Of a DNA stretch of 64,000 nucleotides, positions 26,537 to 35,753 are shown in pieces; the stretch's first letter is position 1; each line of letters begins with the position of its first letter. The notes beneath the pieces were generated by a model, which saw only the letters and a program-made list of their open reading frames with translations, did no database searches and was not told the DNA's origin. The position numbers and the translations under genes were made by a program. Location of the stretch: assembly GCF_002892535.1 (NCBI RefSeq), contig NZ_CP024847.1, forward strand, positions 2,046,001 through 2,110,000, in the 5' to 3' direction. This DNA is from Aquella oligotrophica. Lineage in GTDB: Bacteria; Pseudomonadota; Gammaproteobacteria; Burkholderiales; UBA11063.

Positions 26537-27388
26537 ATGATGATGAATAATGAACAGATGTACCTGAATATTGATGGAATAACTGCAAATGCACTTATTG
26601 GCTGTTATAGCTATGAACGCGGAATGCTTCAGCCAGTTGAAGTAAGTTTGAAGCTATATATTAGTAAGCCTGATTATGCAGATGGTATCGAAAGCACCGT
26701 TGATTACTCAGAAGTTTGTGATTATGTAAAAAGTGTTATTGCTGCCAATCATTTTCATCTGGTAGAAAATCTTGCTAAACAGCTGGCACACCAGCTATTA
26801 TTAAATTATCCACTATTAAATAAAGTTGAAATTACGGTTAGTAAATCACTTGTTAATGGGGTTAAGGCAAAGCATATAAGTTGTCATTTTACACAGAAAC
26901 GTAAATTTAAAGTAGCTCTGGCGCTAGGTTCAAATATGAATAATCCGCGCCAACAATTAATAAATGCGATTGAACTGCTTGGTGAATTTATCGACGATAT
27001 TAAAATTGCATCATTTTATCGAAGTAAACCACAAGGCTATAGCGAACAGGAAGATTTTTACAATACCTGTATCAGTGGCTACACAAGCTATACACCACAG
27101 GAACTTTTGATTAATACCAAGAAGGTTGAGAAATTACTGGGTAAAAAAGAAGAGTTTATCAATGGTCCAAGGATTATTGATATTGATATAGCACTTTATG
27201 AATCAAAAATTTACAATAATCTGTTTTTAGCTATACCTCATCCAAGAATGTATGAACGCGATTTTGTGATTACACCATTAGCCGAAATTGAACCAGATTG
27301 GTTACATCCAAAACTAAATATTAGTATAAAAGAAATTAAAAATAGCTTGGCAAATAGCGAAAATTTCATCATTGAGCAAATCAGTTAA
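26537..27388 (+). CDS. folBK: Fused dihydroneopterin aldolase - HPPK (FolB-FolK)
   Basis: Two consecutive folate enzymes in one 283-aa chain. Residues about 5-118 are dihydroneopterin aldolase (ALIGCYSYER, FHLVENLAKQ, VEITVSK). Residues about 125-283 are 6-hydroxymethyl-dihydropterin pyrophosphokinase (VALALGSNMNNPRQQL, SFYRSKPQGYSEQEDFYN, GPRIIDIDIALY, PHPRMYERDFVITPLAEI). The DHNA product is the HPPK substrate, so fusion may aid transfer. The start has several near Met codons (MMMNNEQMYL); ATG 26537 is provisional. The folP gene begins 4 bp after its stop. Confidence 0.9.
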   Translation: MMMNNEQMYLNIDGITANALIGCYSYERGMLQPVEVSLKLYISKPDYADGIESTVDYSEVCDYVKSVIAANHFHLVENLAKQLAHQLLLNYPLLNKVEITVSKSLVNGVKAKHISCHFTQKRKFKVALALGSNMNNPRQQLINAIELLGEFIDDIKIASFYRSKPQGYSEQEDFYNTCISGYTSYTPQELLINTKKVEKLLGKKEEFINGPRIIDIDIALYESKIYNNLFLAIPHPRMYERDFVITPLAEIEPDWLHPKLNISIKEIKNSLANSENFIIEQIS

Positions 27389-27392
27389 GTCT

Positions 27393-28535
27393 ATGGAAAC
27401 CATTTTCTATTATCTAAGTGCAGATAATCGCGCGAGCCTACGCAATTGGCTAAGACCAATATATGATAAATATACAAATTCGTCATTATTTCAGCTAGAA
27501 GATAAGATATATATTCTTATTGCAACTAATAATGCGAGTCTAGCTGCTGAATGTCCTGAACTTAGCCCTTGTGAGATCAATCCAACCCCAGCAACTCCAC
27601 TTGAACTATTACTGAATTGGGGGGTTTTTGAGTTAACTGGTGATCACCAGCAGATAATACTTGATCATAACGCTAAAACCATTGCTGATGGCTGGCAACT
27701 GACATTTGCTAATCAGGATATCACTCGCCTACACCATAAGCTGACCGAATACATGCTAATTATCAATAATACTCCAGACTCATTTTCTGAGGCTGGCAAG
27801 CTCTATAATAATCATGAAAAAATCTTGGCTGAGATTGAAATTGCTGCCAACAATGGGGTTAGTATTGTTGATTTAGGTGCGGAATCAACCAGACCTGATG
27901 CAGCAAAAATTGATAGCCAAGAAGAAATTCGTAGACTAGAGAAAATCATAATCCCGATCCGTGAGCTATGTAATAAATATAAGCTAAAGCTAAGTCTTGA
28001 TAGTTATAAGCCTGAGACAATCGAAAGGTTTATCGATTTAATTGATATTATTAATGATCAAAGTGGTGAATTACCTGATAAAACTCTGCAACAGATAATT
28101 GAGAAGAATAAAACTTATCTTTGCATGCATAGTCTTACCATCCCAGCTAATCGTGAGATTAATATCCCACTAGAAAAAAATCCATTAGAAATAATACTTG
28201 ATTGGGCAGAAACAAAAAAAAGCCAGCTATTAAATTTCGGCTTTAGTAAAGACAAGATTATTTTAGATATCGGAATTGGCTTTAATAAAGTTGCTACTCA
28301 GTCATGGTATTTACTAAATCATGCTGAAAAATTTCATAAAGCCCAACTACCCATCCTGATTGGACACTCAAGAAAAAGCTTTATGAATAAAATTACTGAT
28401 TTGCCAAATGCTGAACGTGATTATGAAACAAGTATTATTTCTGGATTTCTAAGTAATAAAATGATAGACTATCTAAGAATCCATAGCAGCAATTTCATTC
28501 CACGACTAAATAAAGTTAATAGTCAGTTTATTTAA
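27393..28535 (+). CDS. folP: Divergent dihydropteroate synthase with N-terminal extension
   Basis: Condenses HPPK product with p-aminobenzoate to dihydropteroate. ATG 27393 (380 aa) is just after folBK; a TTG at 27372 is an in-frame alternative. The DHPS barrel covers about residues 115-380 with altered motifs: IINNTPDSFSEAG (usually NVTPDSFSDGG), VDLGAESTRPDA, SLDSYKPET, INDQSG, ILDIGIGFNK, LIGHSRKSFM. The first 115 residues match nothing I know. Length and motifs suggest an active but diverged enzyme; whether sulfonamide binding is changed cannot be judged. Confidence 0.82.
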   Translation: METIFYYLSADNRASLRNWLRPIYDKYTNSSLFQLEDKIYILIATNNASLAAECPELSPCEINPTPATPLELLLNWGVFELTGDHQQIILDHNAKTIADGWQLTFANQDITRLHHKLTEYMLIINNTPDSFSEAGKLYNNHEKILAEIEIAANNGVSIVDLGAESTRPDAAKIDSQEEIRRLEKIIIPIRELCNKYKLKLSLDSYKPETIERFIDLIDIINDQSGELPDKTLQQIIEKNKTYLCMHSLTIPANREINIPLEKNPLEIILDWAETKKSQLLNFGFSKDKIILDIGIGFNKVATQSWYLLNHAEKFHKAQLPILIGHSRKSFMNKITDLPNAERDYETSIISGFLSNKMIDYLRIHSSNFIPRLNKVNSQFI

Positions 28536-28589
28536 TTTAAACTAAAACTTTAACACACCTGAATTTCATTATCACAAGAAATAATAGCA

Positions 28590-30509
28590 TTACTTCCCCC
28601 TCATGAACATGCCATCGAGTTCATTCATAGTCAACTTAAACCAGGTTGGTCGTCCATGATTACAATAAGCTGAACGCTCTGTGCGCTCCATTTCACGAAG
28701 TAAGGCATTCATTTCAGCGTTGGTCAGCTGATGGTTAGCGCGCACAGCACAATGACATGCCATCGTTGAAAGAAGTTCTTCCTGATGCTCAATGATCGCA
28801 TTAGATTTACCATAATTAATGAAATCATTAAGGACATCCAAAACCAGTTGCTCAGTTTGACCATCATCAAGAAGCATCGGAATTGCACGAATAGCTAATT
28901 GCCCTTCACCGATTACATCGATCTCAAAGCCAAGCATCTGTAATTCAGTTTTATGCCGTTCGAACGCCTCAATCTGCACTGGATCAACACTCAAAGCTAT
29001 TGGCATCAATAGCTGTTGTGCCGAAATCGAGTTATCGCCAAGTTGTTGCTTTAAGCGTTCAAGAATCACGCGCTCATGTGCCGCATGCATATCAACGACA
29101 ATCATCCCATCTTTGGTCTGAGAAAGAATATAGATACCTTTTAATTGGGCAAGCGCATGTCCCAAAGGTGGAAAAGTCTGATCACCTTCATCTGCATTAT
29201 TCTCTTCAAAAAGACTTCCTTCTTTATACCTTTGTTGCGAGAACTGGCTTTGATTAGGCAAGCTATCCCCTAACCACTCACGTACCAAATTATGATTAAT
29301 ATTTTGAGGTGAATTGTATTGATTATTATTCGTACGCGGCGAATAACTTTGATAATCTTTAGTATAAGAATTATTTACAGAAGAGGGGAATGAAGCAGTA
29401 TTATTTTGACTTAGCGGCTGGTTAAATTCTGATTGCTGCCAGATTGCCCCACCATCCTTAAAGCTATTATTCGCAGATTCGGAAATAGCAGTATTATTCC
29501 CTAATGGTACAGCTAGTGATTTTTTTAGCGATCGGCTAATAAAACTGTGAATTGCACCTGAATCTTTAAATCTGACCTCACTCTTACTAGGATGAACATT
29601 AACATCGATATCAGCAGGATTTATCGTCAAGAATAATACATAATTCGGATTATGTTCATGGTGTAATACTCCAGAAAAGCCCTGTTTGATCGCATTTTGA
29701 ATGACTTTGTCGCGAACATAACGCCCATTTACAAAAAATAGCTGAACATTTTTATTATTTTCAAGATAGGCAGGATGATAAACATAGCCACTAAGAGTTA
29801 ATTCTTCGCTAGCAAATTCAGTAATTGCAAAATATCGCTCTTTATATTGATTGCCAAATAAGCTACTTATTCTAGTTAATAAGTCACCATCAGTAAGATT
29901 ATAGATCTCCTTAGCATTATGGCTAATCTTCATTGCAATTTGTGGGTATGAAACAGCAATTCGTTCAAATACAGTCCTACAATGCTGATACTCGGTAGTT
30001 TCACTCTTCATAAATTTTTTCCGGGCAGGAATATTATGATAGATGTCTTTGACTTCAACTACCGTTCCAGAATTAATCCCAACTGGTGTAATCTCGCGAA
30101 CTTCACCAAAATGACTACTAAGCTGATAACCGATACTCTCACCAGCGACTTTACTTGCCAAACTAAACCAAGATACCGAAGCAATCGATGCCAAGCCTTC
30201 GCCCCTAAAACCAAGTGTTCTAATCGCGTATAAATCATCTTCATTATCAATCTTACTAGTTGCATGACGCTCAAGAGCCAGCGGTAGATCATCTTTGATA
30301 ATTCCACTACCATTATCACTAACTTTGATGAGTTTACTGCCACCTTCAGCCAATTCAATGGTAATTGATGTCGCACCCGCATCAACACTATTTTCTAGAA
30401 TTTCTTTCAACGCTGAAGCTGGACGCTCAACAACCTCGCCAGCACAAATCCGATTAACGAGATTATCACTAAGACGATGAATCCGGCTAAGCTTCACATT
30501 TTTCTCCAT
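28590..30509 (-). CDS. mutL: DNA mismatch repair protein MutL
   Basis: ATPase and nicking endonuclease of mismatch repair. The 639-aa protein has the GHKL ATPase motifs at the N-terminus (ENSVDAGA, VSDNGSGI, TLGFRGEGLASI) and FFVNGRYVRD. After a long Asn/Gln/Ser-rich linker (about 345-440) comes the C-terminal dimerisation domain. That domain has MHAAHERVILE, fitting DQHA-x2-E-x4-E with Met for Gln, plus ACHCAVRA and CNHGRPT, which belong to the metal site of endonuclease-type MutL. This suggests a MutH-less repair system. Minus strand, followed by the convergent folP. Confidence 0.95.
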   Translation of the reverse strand: MEKNVKLSRIHRLSDNLVNRICAGEVVERPASALKEILENSVDAGATSITIELAEGGSKLIKVSDNGSGIIKDDLPLALERHATSKIDNEDDLYAIRTLGFRGEGLASIASVSWFSLASKVAGESIGYQLSSHFGEVREITPVGINSGTVVEVKDIYHNIPARKKFMKSETTEYQHCRTVFERIAVSYPQIAMKISHNAKEIYNLTDGDLLTRISSLFGNQYKERYFAITEFASEELTLSGYVYHPAYLENNKNVQLFFVNGRYVRDKVIQNAIKQGFSGVLHHEHNPNYVLFLTINPADIDVNVHPSKSEVRFKDSGAIHSFISRSLKKSLAVPLGNNTAISESANNSFKDGGAIWQQSEFNQPLSQNNTASFPSSVNNSYTKDYQSYSPRTNNNQYNSPQNINHNLVREWLGDSLPNQSQFSQQRYKEGSLFEENNADEGDQTFPPLGHALAQLKGIYILSQTKDGMIVVDMHAAHERVILERLKQQLGDNSISAQQLLMPIALSVDPVQIEAFERHKTELQMLGFEIDVIGEGQLAIRAIPMLLDDGQTEQLVLDVLNDFINYGKSNAIIEHQEELLSTMACHCAVRANHQLTNAEMNALLREMERTERSAYCNHGRPTWFKLTMNELDGMFMRGK

Positions 30510-30535
30510 TGCAACTATTACCTGTTAATCTTCTT

Positions 30536-31162
30536 CTACTTCTTAAATTTAGTGTCCCAAATCATTTTTAATGCTGGTAGTACCGAGATCACCATTACTG
30601 CAAGAATAATCAATGACATATGTTCTTTAATTACTGGAATATTCCCAAACATATAACCACCAAATAGGAAAATAACCACCCATAATAATGAAGCAATGAT
30701 ACTAAATAAAAGAAATTTACGATAAGTCATTTGTCCAACCCCAGCAACAAATGGTGCAAAAGTCCGTACCAAAGGAATAAATCTAGCAATAATTATAGCT
30801 TTTGAACCATGTTTTTCATAAAATTCATGGGTTTTATCCAAAATATCTTTTCTAAATATTTTTGAATTTGGATTGGAAAATAATTTCTGCCCGATAAATT
30901 TCCCAACAAAGAAATTGGTATTATCACCAAGGAAAGCTGCTAAAATAAGAATAAGCGCAAGTAAACCGATATGTAATTGTCCTGCACCAGCAAAAGCGCC
31001 AGCAACAAAAAGTAATGAATCACCAGGTAAAAAAGGCGTAACTACTAGTCCAGTTTCAGCATAAACGACAAGGAAAAACAGAAGATAAAAATAATCATGA
31101 TAATTGGCAAGGACTACACCGATATATTTATCGAGGTGCAAAACAACATTGATTAATTCCAT
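30536..31162 (-). CDS. DedA-family membrane protein
   Basis: A 208-aa inner-membrane protein with about five hydrophobic segments and the DedA signatures FLPGDSLLFVAGAFA, FFVGKFIGQKLF, FYEKHGSKAIIIARFIPLVRTF (in two parts) and VAGVGQMTYRKFL. ATG 31162 is preferred because AGGGAAA lies upstream; the longer in-frame ORF would start inside the terminator of the preceding gene. Members act in envelope maintenance and probably flip undecaprenyl phosphate or other lipids. Transcribed with mutL, 26 bp downstream of it. Confidence 0.9.
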   Translation of the reverse strand: MELINVVLHLDKYIGVVLANYHDYFYLLFFLVVYAETGLVVTPFLPGDSLLFVAGAFAGAGQLHIGLLALILILAAFLGDNTNFFVGKFIGQKLFSNPNSKIFRKDILDKTHEFYEKHGSKAIIIARFIPLVRTFAPFVAGVGQMTYRKFLLFSIIASLLWVVIFLFGGYMFGNIPVIKEHMSLIILAVMVISVLPALKMIWDTKFKK

Positions 31163-31182
31163 CTTTATTTCCCTTATAAAAA

Positions 31183-31205
31183 CAAAAAGGGCGTAAATAA
31201 CGCCC
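31183..31205 (-). terminator. Rho-independent terminator of the propeller gene
   Basis: GGGCGT (31189-31194) pairs with ACGCCC (31200-31205); on the minus strand the stem is followed by TTTTTG. It lies 22 bp after the stop of the exported propeller gene. Confidence 0.8.
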
Positions 31206-31226
31206 ACTTCTTTAATTTAATCAGCT

Positions 31227-32174
31227 TTAGTGGCTGACTACGACAGTTTTATTTACATAGTCATAGCGAATTAGTTTATTATCTTTTATTCCAGAATATA
31301 AATAATTACCATTCACAAACAAAGAGCCAGAAACTATATTATTATCCAACTGAGCATTAATTTTGCTCCAGTGTGAACCATCATACTGAAATAATTCGCC
31401 AAGGTCATTACTGGCAAATATAAATTTTTTATCTGCAGCGACATAGCCAACGGCTTTATTTTGAGTACTTTTTAGATTCAATGATTTTAATGATTTACCA
31501 TTAAAAACCAAAACATCGCCAGATTGGGTTCCTAATACTAACTGATTCTTAACTTCAGCAATCGTCCAAATTAAGCTACCAACTTGTGCTATTTTATGCC
31601 AACTTTGCTTACTGGTATTATATTTATAAAGATTACCACTTTCTGAACCAATATATACACCACTAGAACTTACAAATAGTTTCTTTGGAATATCACCATT
31701 CTGAATTTTTGGCAAGGCAGTAACTTTTGTGTTATCTAACTGATAAACCAAATGATCAGTATCATCAAGAGCAAATAAACTATTATTATTAGCAATATCC
31801 CAAATATCATGACCTGAAAGATTATTAAATATTTTAGTAAATTTACAATCGCTCAAATTACAAGTATAAACACCATTTCTGGCAGCTACGTATAAATTAT
31901 GGTTTAATTCTATTGCTTCCCAGATATACTCATTATCTGGAAGAAAATCCCCTATTTGGGTAGCTTTTCTATCTGCAAAATTATAATAAAAAACACCACC
32001 ACGAGCCGAAGTAAAGCCAATTTTGCCATCAACAGCAAAAAAACTTGTTACCGGAGAAACTCCAATTGGTGCCTTACTAGTTGCTTGATTAATTGAAGTT
32101 GCACTACTACTAACATTTGCAAATACAAAATTTAGTGTACTTAATAAAGCTAAAGATAATAATATTTTTTTCAT
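31227..32174 (-). CDS. Exported beta-propeller-like protein
   Basis: A 315-aa protein with a Sec signal peptide (KKILLSLALLSTLNFVFA). About six repeats follow, of the kind GVFYYNFADRKATQIGDFL, GVYTCNLSDCKFTKIFNNL and GNLYKYNTSKQSWHKIAQVG, typical of WD40/Kelch-like propellers. Periplasmic or secreted; partner unknown. It has its own terminator and stands alone between secF and the DedA gene, all on the minus strand. Confidence 0.65.
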   Translation of the reverse strand: MKKILLSLALLSTLNFVFANVSSSATSINQATSKAPIGVSPVTSFFAVDGKIGFTSARGGVFYYNFADRKATQIGDFLPDNEYIWEAIELNHNLYVAARNGVYTCNLSDCKFTKIFNNLSGHDIWDIANNNSLFALDDTDHLVYQLDNTKVTALPKIQNGDIPKKLFVSSSGVYIGSESGNLYKYNTSKQSWHKIAQVGSLIWTIAEVKNQLVLGTQSGDVLVFNGKSLKSLNLKSTQNKAVGYVAADKKFIFASNDLGELFQYDGSHWSKINAQLDNNIVSGSLFVNGNYLYSGIKDNKLIRYDYVNKTVVVSH

Positions 32175-32276
32175 TGTGCCTCACATATTCAAATATAAAT
32201 TAAGGCACGATAATATCACTTTAACCTAGAAACTCCAATAGAAATTATAGCTATTTACTTTAAGCAAAATTAAAGC

Positions 32277-33206
32277 TTAAACTACAGCCTCTTCTTTACG
32301 TTTAGTTTGTTTTACCAAGTTTTCTCGCGAAACTCCAAGCCACATAACTAGCGGTGAAGCAACCAAAACAGAAGAGTAAATACCAAATAAAATCCCGATA
32401 GTTAATGCTAGTGCAAAATAATGTAGACTTGCACCACCAAAAAATAACATTGATAATACCATCATTTCGGTACAACCATGAGTAATGATAGTCCGGCTTA
32501 TCGTTGCTGTAATCGCATTGTTAATGATATGTGAAACAGTCCCACCACGAATAGTTCGGAAATTTTCACGGATCCGGTCAAATACAACCACGGATTCATT
32601 CACCGAATAACCAAGAACCGCCAGAATCGCAGCCAGTACGGTTAGTGAAAATTCCCACTGAAAAGCCGCAAAACAACCAAGGATTATCACCACATCATGC
32701 ATATTAGCAATAATTGCCGATACCGCAAAACGCCACTCAAAGCGCAATGCCAAATATGCCATAATCCCAATACAAACAAAAGCTATTGCCATCAAGCCAT
32801 TATTAACTAGATCCTTACCTACTTGTGGACCGATATACTCAACGCTTTTTAATTGAACATCAGGAGCCTCCAATTTAAGTGCTGCCAGCACATTATTTGA
32901 AAGAGACGCACCATTGATATCTTTTTTATTTGGTAACCGTAGCATTACATTTTTTGAGCTACCATAATTTTGTACTGTAGCTTGATCAAGCCCCATACCA
33001 TTTAGCTTATTCCTGATAGCATCCAAATTCGCAGCCTGAGAATACTGAACTTCCATCAATGTTCCACCAGTAAATTCTACCGACAGATTTAGCCCGCGAG
33101 TAAACAAGAAAAATAGCGCTAGAATAAAAGTAAGTAGTGAAATACTAGTTGTAAGTTTCCCGTAACTCATAAACGGGATATCTTTTTTTATCTTGAAAAA
33201 TTCCAT
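32277..33206 (-). CDS. secF: Protein translocase subunit SecF
   Basis: Inner-membrane RND-type subunit that, with SecD, uses proton motive force to help exported proteins leave the translocon. The 309-aa protein has six membrane helices, FTGGTLMEVQYS in the first periplasmic domain, and the conserved SVNESVVVFDRIRENFR in the membrane part. It follows secD by 13 bp. Confidence 0.97.
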   Translation of the reverse strand: MEFFKIKKDIPFMSYGKLTTSISLLTFILALFFLFTRGLNLSVEFTGGTLMEVQYSQAANLDAIRNKLNGMGLDQATVQNYGSSKNVMLRLPNKKDINGASLSNNVLAALKLEAPDVQLKSVEYIGPQVGKDLVNNGLMAIAFVCIGIMAYLALRFEWRFAVSAIIANMHDVVIILGCFAAFQWEFSLTVLAAILAVLGYSVNESVVVFDRIRENFRTIRGGTVSHIINNAITATISRTIITHGCTEMMVLSMLFFGGASLHYFALALTIGILFGIYSSVLVASPLVMWLGVSRENLVKQTKRKEEAVV

Positions 33207-33219
33207 TATTAGACCTTAA

Positions 33220-35037
33220 TTAAATCGGTAGTTTTTTTATACGCTTATTCGCATATAAAAGACCAGTTATACCACGAGATACCAAAACGGCACTAAACAT
33301 AGAAGTCAAAATACCAAGACAGTGTACAACTGCAAAACCTTTGACAGGACCTGAACCAAAAGCCAACAATGCCAATCCAGCAATTAAGGTGGTTACGTTT
33401 GAGTCAAGAATTGTTGCCCAAGCATGTTCATAACCAGCTTCAATCGCAGCATGTGGTTTCTGCCCATTCCGTAACTCTTCACGAATCCGCTCATTGATAA
33501 GTACATTTGAGTCAATAGCCATACCTAGAGTCAGGGCTATTGCTGCAATACCTGGCAAAGTTAATGTAGCCTGTAGCATAGACAAAACAGCAATCAGCAA
33601 TAATAAATTCACACCAAGGGAAACTACGGAAACCGCACCAAAAACCATATAATAAACACACATAAATATGGCAATGGCTACAAATCCCCACAATACTGAA
33701 TGGAAACCTTTATCAATATTTTCCTGTCCTAGTGAAGGTCCAACAGTACGTTCCTCAATAATATTCATTGGTGCTGCTAGTGATCCTGAGCGTAATAAAA
33801 GAGCTACATCATTCGCATCCTGAACACTCATAGCGCCAGATATTTGTACCTGACCACCACCGATCTGAGTACGAATTACTGGTGCCGTTACAACCTGACT
33901 TTTACCATGATCAACCAGTACCATCGCCATCCGTTTACCGACATTATCTCCAGTAACTTGTTTGAATATCGAAGAACCAGTTCCATCAAGGCTAATATTT
34001 ACTGCTGGCGAACCATTTTCGTCAAAACCAGCCTGCGCATCATTAATATTATCACCCGTCAATTCTACATCTTTTTTCACGAGCAATTTAGTCATGCTAC
34101 CATCACTATTTGGCTCATCAAGTAATTCCTCACCAACTGGCACATTGCCATTTAAAGCCTGAGTTAACGTAGGTTTATCATCATCAACCATGCGTACTTC
34201 AAGTGTTGCAGTACGCCCAAGAATATCTTTAGCCCGGGCTGTATCTTGTACACCCGGCAATTCAACTACAATCCGCTCAGGTCCTTGCTGCTGGATAATT
34301 GGCTCAGCAACACCCAATTCGTTTACCCGATTATGTAAAATCAGGATATTTTGTTTAACAGCTGCTTCTTTGATTTTTTGCACTTCATCTGGTGAAACGA
34401 CCACACGGACATTAGTATCACCATCTTTAACCGCCTGTAATTTAGGTAAATCTTTGCGTAATTGATCAATAACTGATGCTGCTGTTGCTTCATCACGTAA
34501 TTGAATTAATACCGATGAACCATTATCAACAGCAACTGAACCATAGCGTATTTGGTTATTACGTAAATCACGGCGAATTTCACCGACATATTTATCAAGA
34601 GTTTTCTTGATAGCTGCATCCATATCCACTTCTAGTAAGAAATGAACCCCGCCACGTAAATCCAAGCCCAAGAACATTGGATTCGCATTCATTTTACTCA
34701 TCCAGTCTGGAGAGGCAGAAATCAAATTTAGCGCAACAATAAAATTATCACCCAAAGTCTGAGCAATAATATCGCGAGCTTTTAATTGATCATCGGTTGT
34801 TTTAAACTTGAATTTTAATGTTTTACCATCAAAAACTTCACCTTGCGGTTGAACACTTTGAGCCAACAATGCATCTGTAGTTTTTTTGATTAAATCATCA
34901 CCGATCTGAACTGAGCTTCGGCTACTTGAGATTTGTACTGCTGGTACTTCACCATAAAAATTTGGCAGAGTATATAATAAGCCAACTATTATTGCGACAA
35001 TAATAATCAGATATTTCCAGACCGGAAATTTAGTCAT
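33220..35037 (-). CDS. secD: Protein translocase subunit SecD
   Basis: The 605-aa partner of SecF. It shows the N-terminal TM helix, periplasmic domains with LGLDLRGGVHFLLEVD, GVAEPIIQQQGPERIVVELP and GGGQVQISG, then five C-terminal helices with TLGMAIDSNVLINERIREEL. Length and motifs are typical. In the usual yajC-secD-secF order, but with a terminator between yajC and secD. Confidence 0.97.
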   Translation of the reverse strand: MTKFPVWKYLIIIVAIIVGLLYTLPNFYGEVPAVQISSSRSSVQIGDDLIKKTTDALLAQSVQPQGEVFDGKTLKFKFKTTDDQLKARDIIAQTLGDNFIVALNLISASPDWMSKMNANPMFLGLDLRGGVHFLLEVDMDAAIKKTLDKYVGEIRRDLRNNQIRYGSVAVDNGSSVLIQLRDEATAASVIDQLRKDLPKLQAVKDGDTNVRVVVSPDEVQKIKEAAVKQNILILHNRVNELGVAEPIIQQQGPERIVVELPGVQDTARAKDILGRTATLEVRMVDDDKPTLTQALNGNVPVGEELLDEPNSDGSMTKLLVKKDVELTGDNINDAQAGFDENGSPAVNISLDGTGSSIFKQVTGDNVGKRMAMVLVDHGKSQVVTAPVIRTQIGGGQVQISGAMSVQDANDVALLLRSGSLAAPMNIIEERTVGPSLGQENIDKGFHSVLWGFVAIAIFMCVYYMVFGAVSVVSLGVNLLLLIAVLSMLQATLTLPGIAAIALTLGMAIDSNVLINERIREELRNGQKPHAAIEAGYEHAWATILDSNVTTLIAGLALLAFGSGPVKGFAVVHCLGILTSMFSAVLVSRGITGLLYANKRIKKLPI

Positions 35038-35142
35038 TTATTCACCCATATAATATAAAAAAATTTAATAGTTTCCCGAAAACCAGAAAACTAGCAAATT
35101 TATTTCAGCATAAAAAAGCTATTTAAAAGCCAGAAATAAAAA

Positions 35143-35173
35143 GATGCTAGCACCACTAAATCGGGCTAGCATC
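35143..35173 (-). terminator. Terminator between yajC and secD
   Basis: GATGCTAGC (35143-35151) and GCTAGCATC (35165-35173) form a perfect 9-bp stem. Read on the minus strand it is followed by TTTTTATTT. It begins 9 bp after the yajC stop, so secDF may be expressed by readthrough or its own promoter. Confidence 0.8.
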
Positions 35174-35181
35174 AATCATAA

Positions 35182-35529
35182 TTATTTGCTTGCTACTGCA
35201 GCAACTTGATTATTTGCATCAAATTTACCAGCAATTGCACTGCGCTGAATGGTAATAACTACATTATCAGCAATCTCTAGATCCATAAACTGTTCATCAA
35301 TTTTTACTATTTTGCCAACAATCCCACCAGTAGTAAGAACTTTATTGCCTTTTTCAAGAGCAGAAATCATTTGATTATGAAGCTTCATTTTTCGTTGTTG
35401 TGGTCTGATTAACAAAAACCAGAACAAAACAAAAATAACCACCATCGGTAAAAATGACAACAAACTATTTGTTCCGCCAGTAGCTGCAGTCGCAGCACCA
35501 TCAGCAAAAGCGCTAGGAATTAAAGACAT
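35182..35529 (-). CDS. yajC: Preprotein translocase subunit YajC
   Basis: A 115-aa protein with one membrane helix (LPMVVIFVLFWFLLI) followed by RPQQRKMKLHNQM and a small soluble domain starting LEKGNKVLTTGGIVGKI, all diagnostic of YajC. It associates with SecDF and YidC in the inner membrane. Start at ATG 35529. Confidence 0.96.
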   Translation of the reverse strand: MSLIPSAFADGAATAATGGTNSLLSFLPMVVIFVLFWFLLIRPQQRKMKLHNQMISALEKGNKVLTTGGIVGKIVKIDEQFMDLEIADNVVITIQRSAIAGKFDANNQVAAVASK

Positions 35530-35717
35530 AATTAGACCTTATAACAATTTTTTTATTAAGACAGTCCGTTATTATAATATAATTTGATGACATTCCCCAA
35601 ATTAATCGTAAACTAGCCCACGCATGATTAATATAAATCAATTACCAGTAAAATAGATGAAATAGGATAGTGCTTAAAAGGAATTTTTTAAGAGATTTGC
35701 TAAGTTGAGCCAATAGA

Positions 35718-35747
35718 AAAATCAGGTACGATAATGTGTACCTGATT
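35718..35747 (-). terminator. Terminator of the exported-protein gene
   Basis: AAATCAGGTAC and GTACCTGATTT form an 11-bp perfect stem with an 8-nt loop; the minus strand continues TTTCTATTGG. Located just after the stop at 35754. Confidence 0.7.
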
Positions 35748-35753
35748 TATTAT

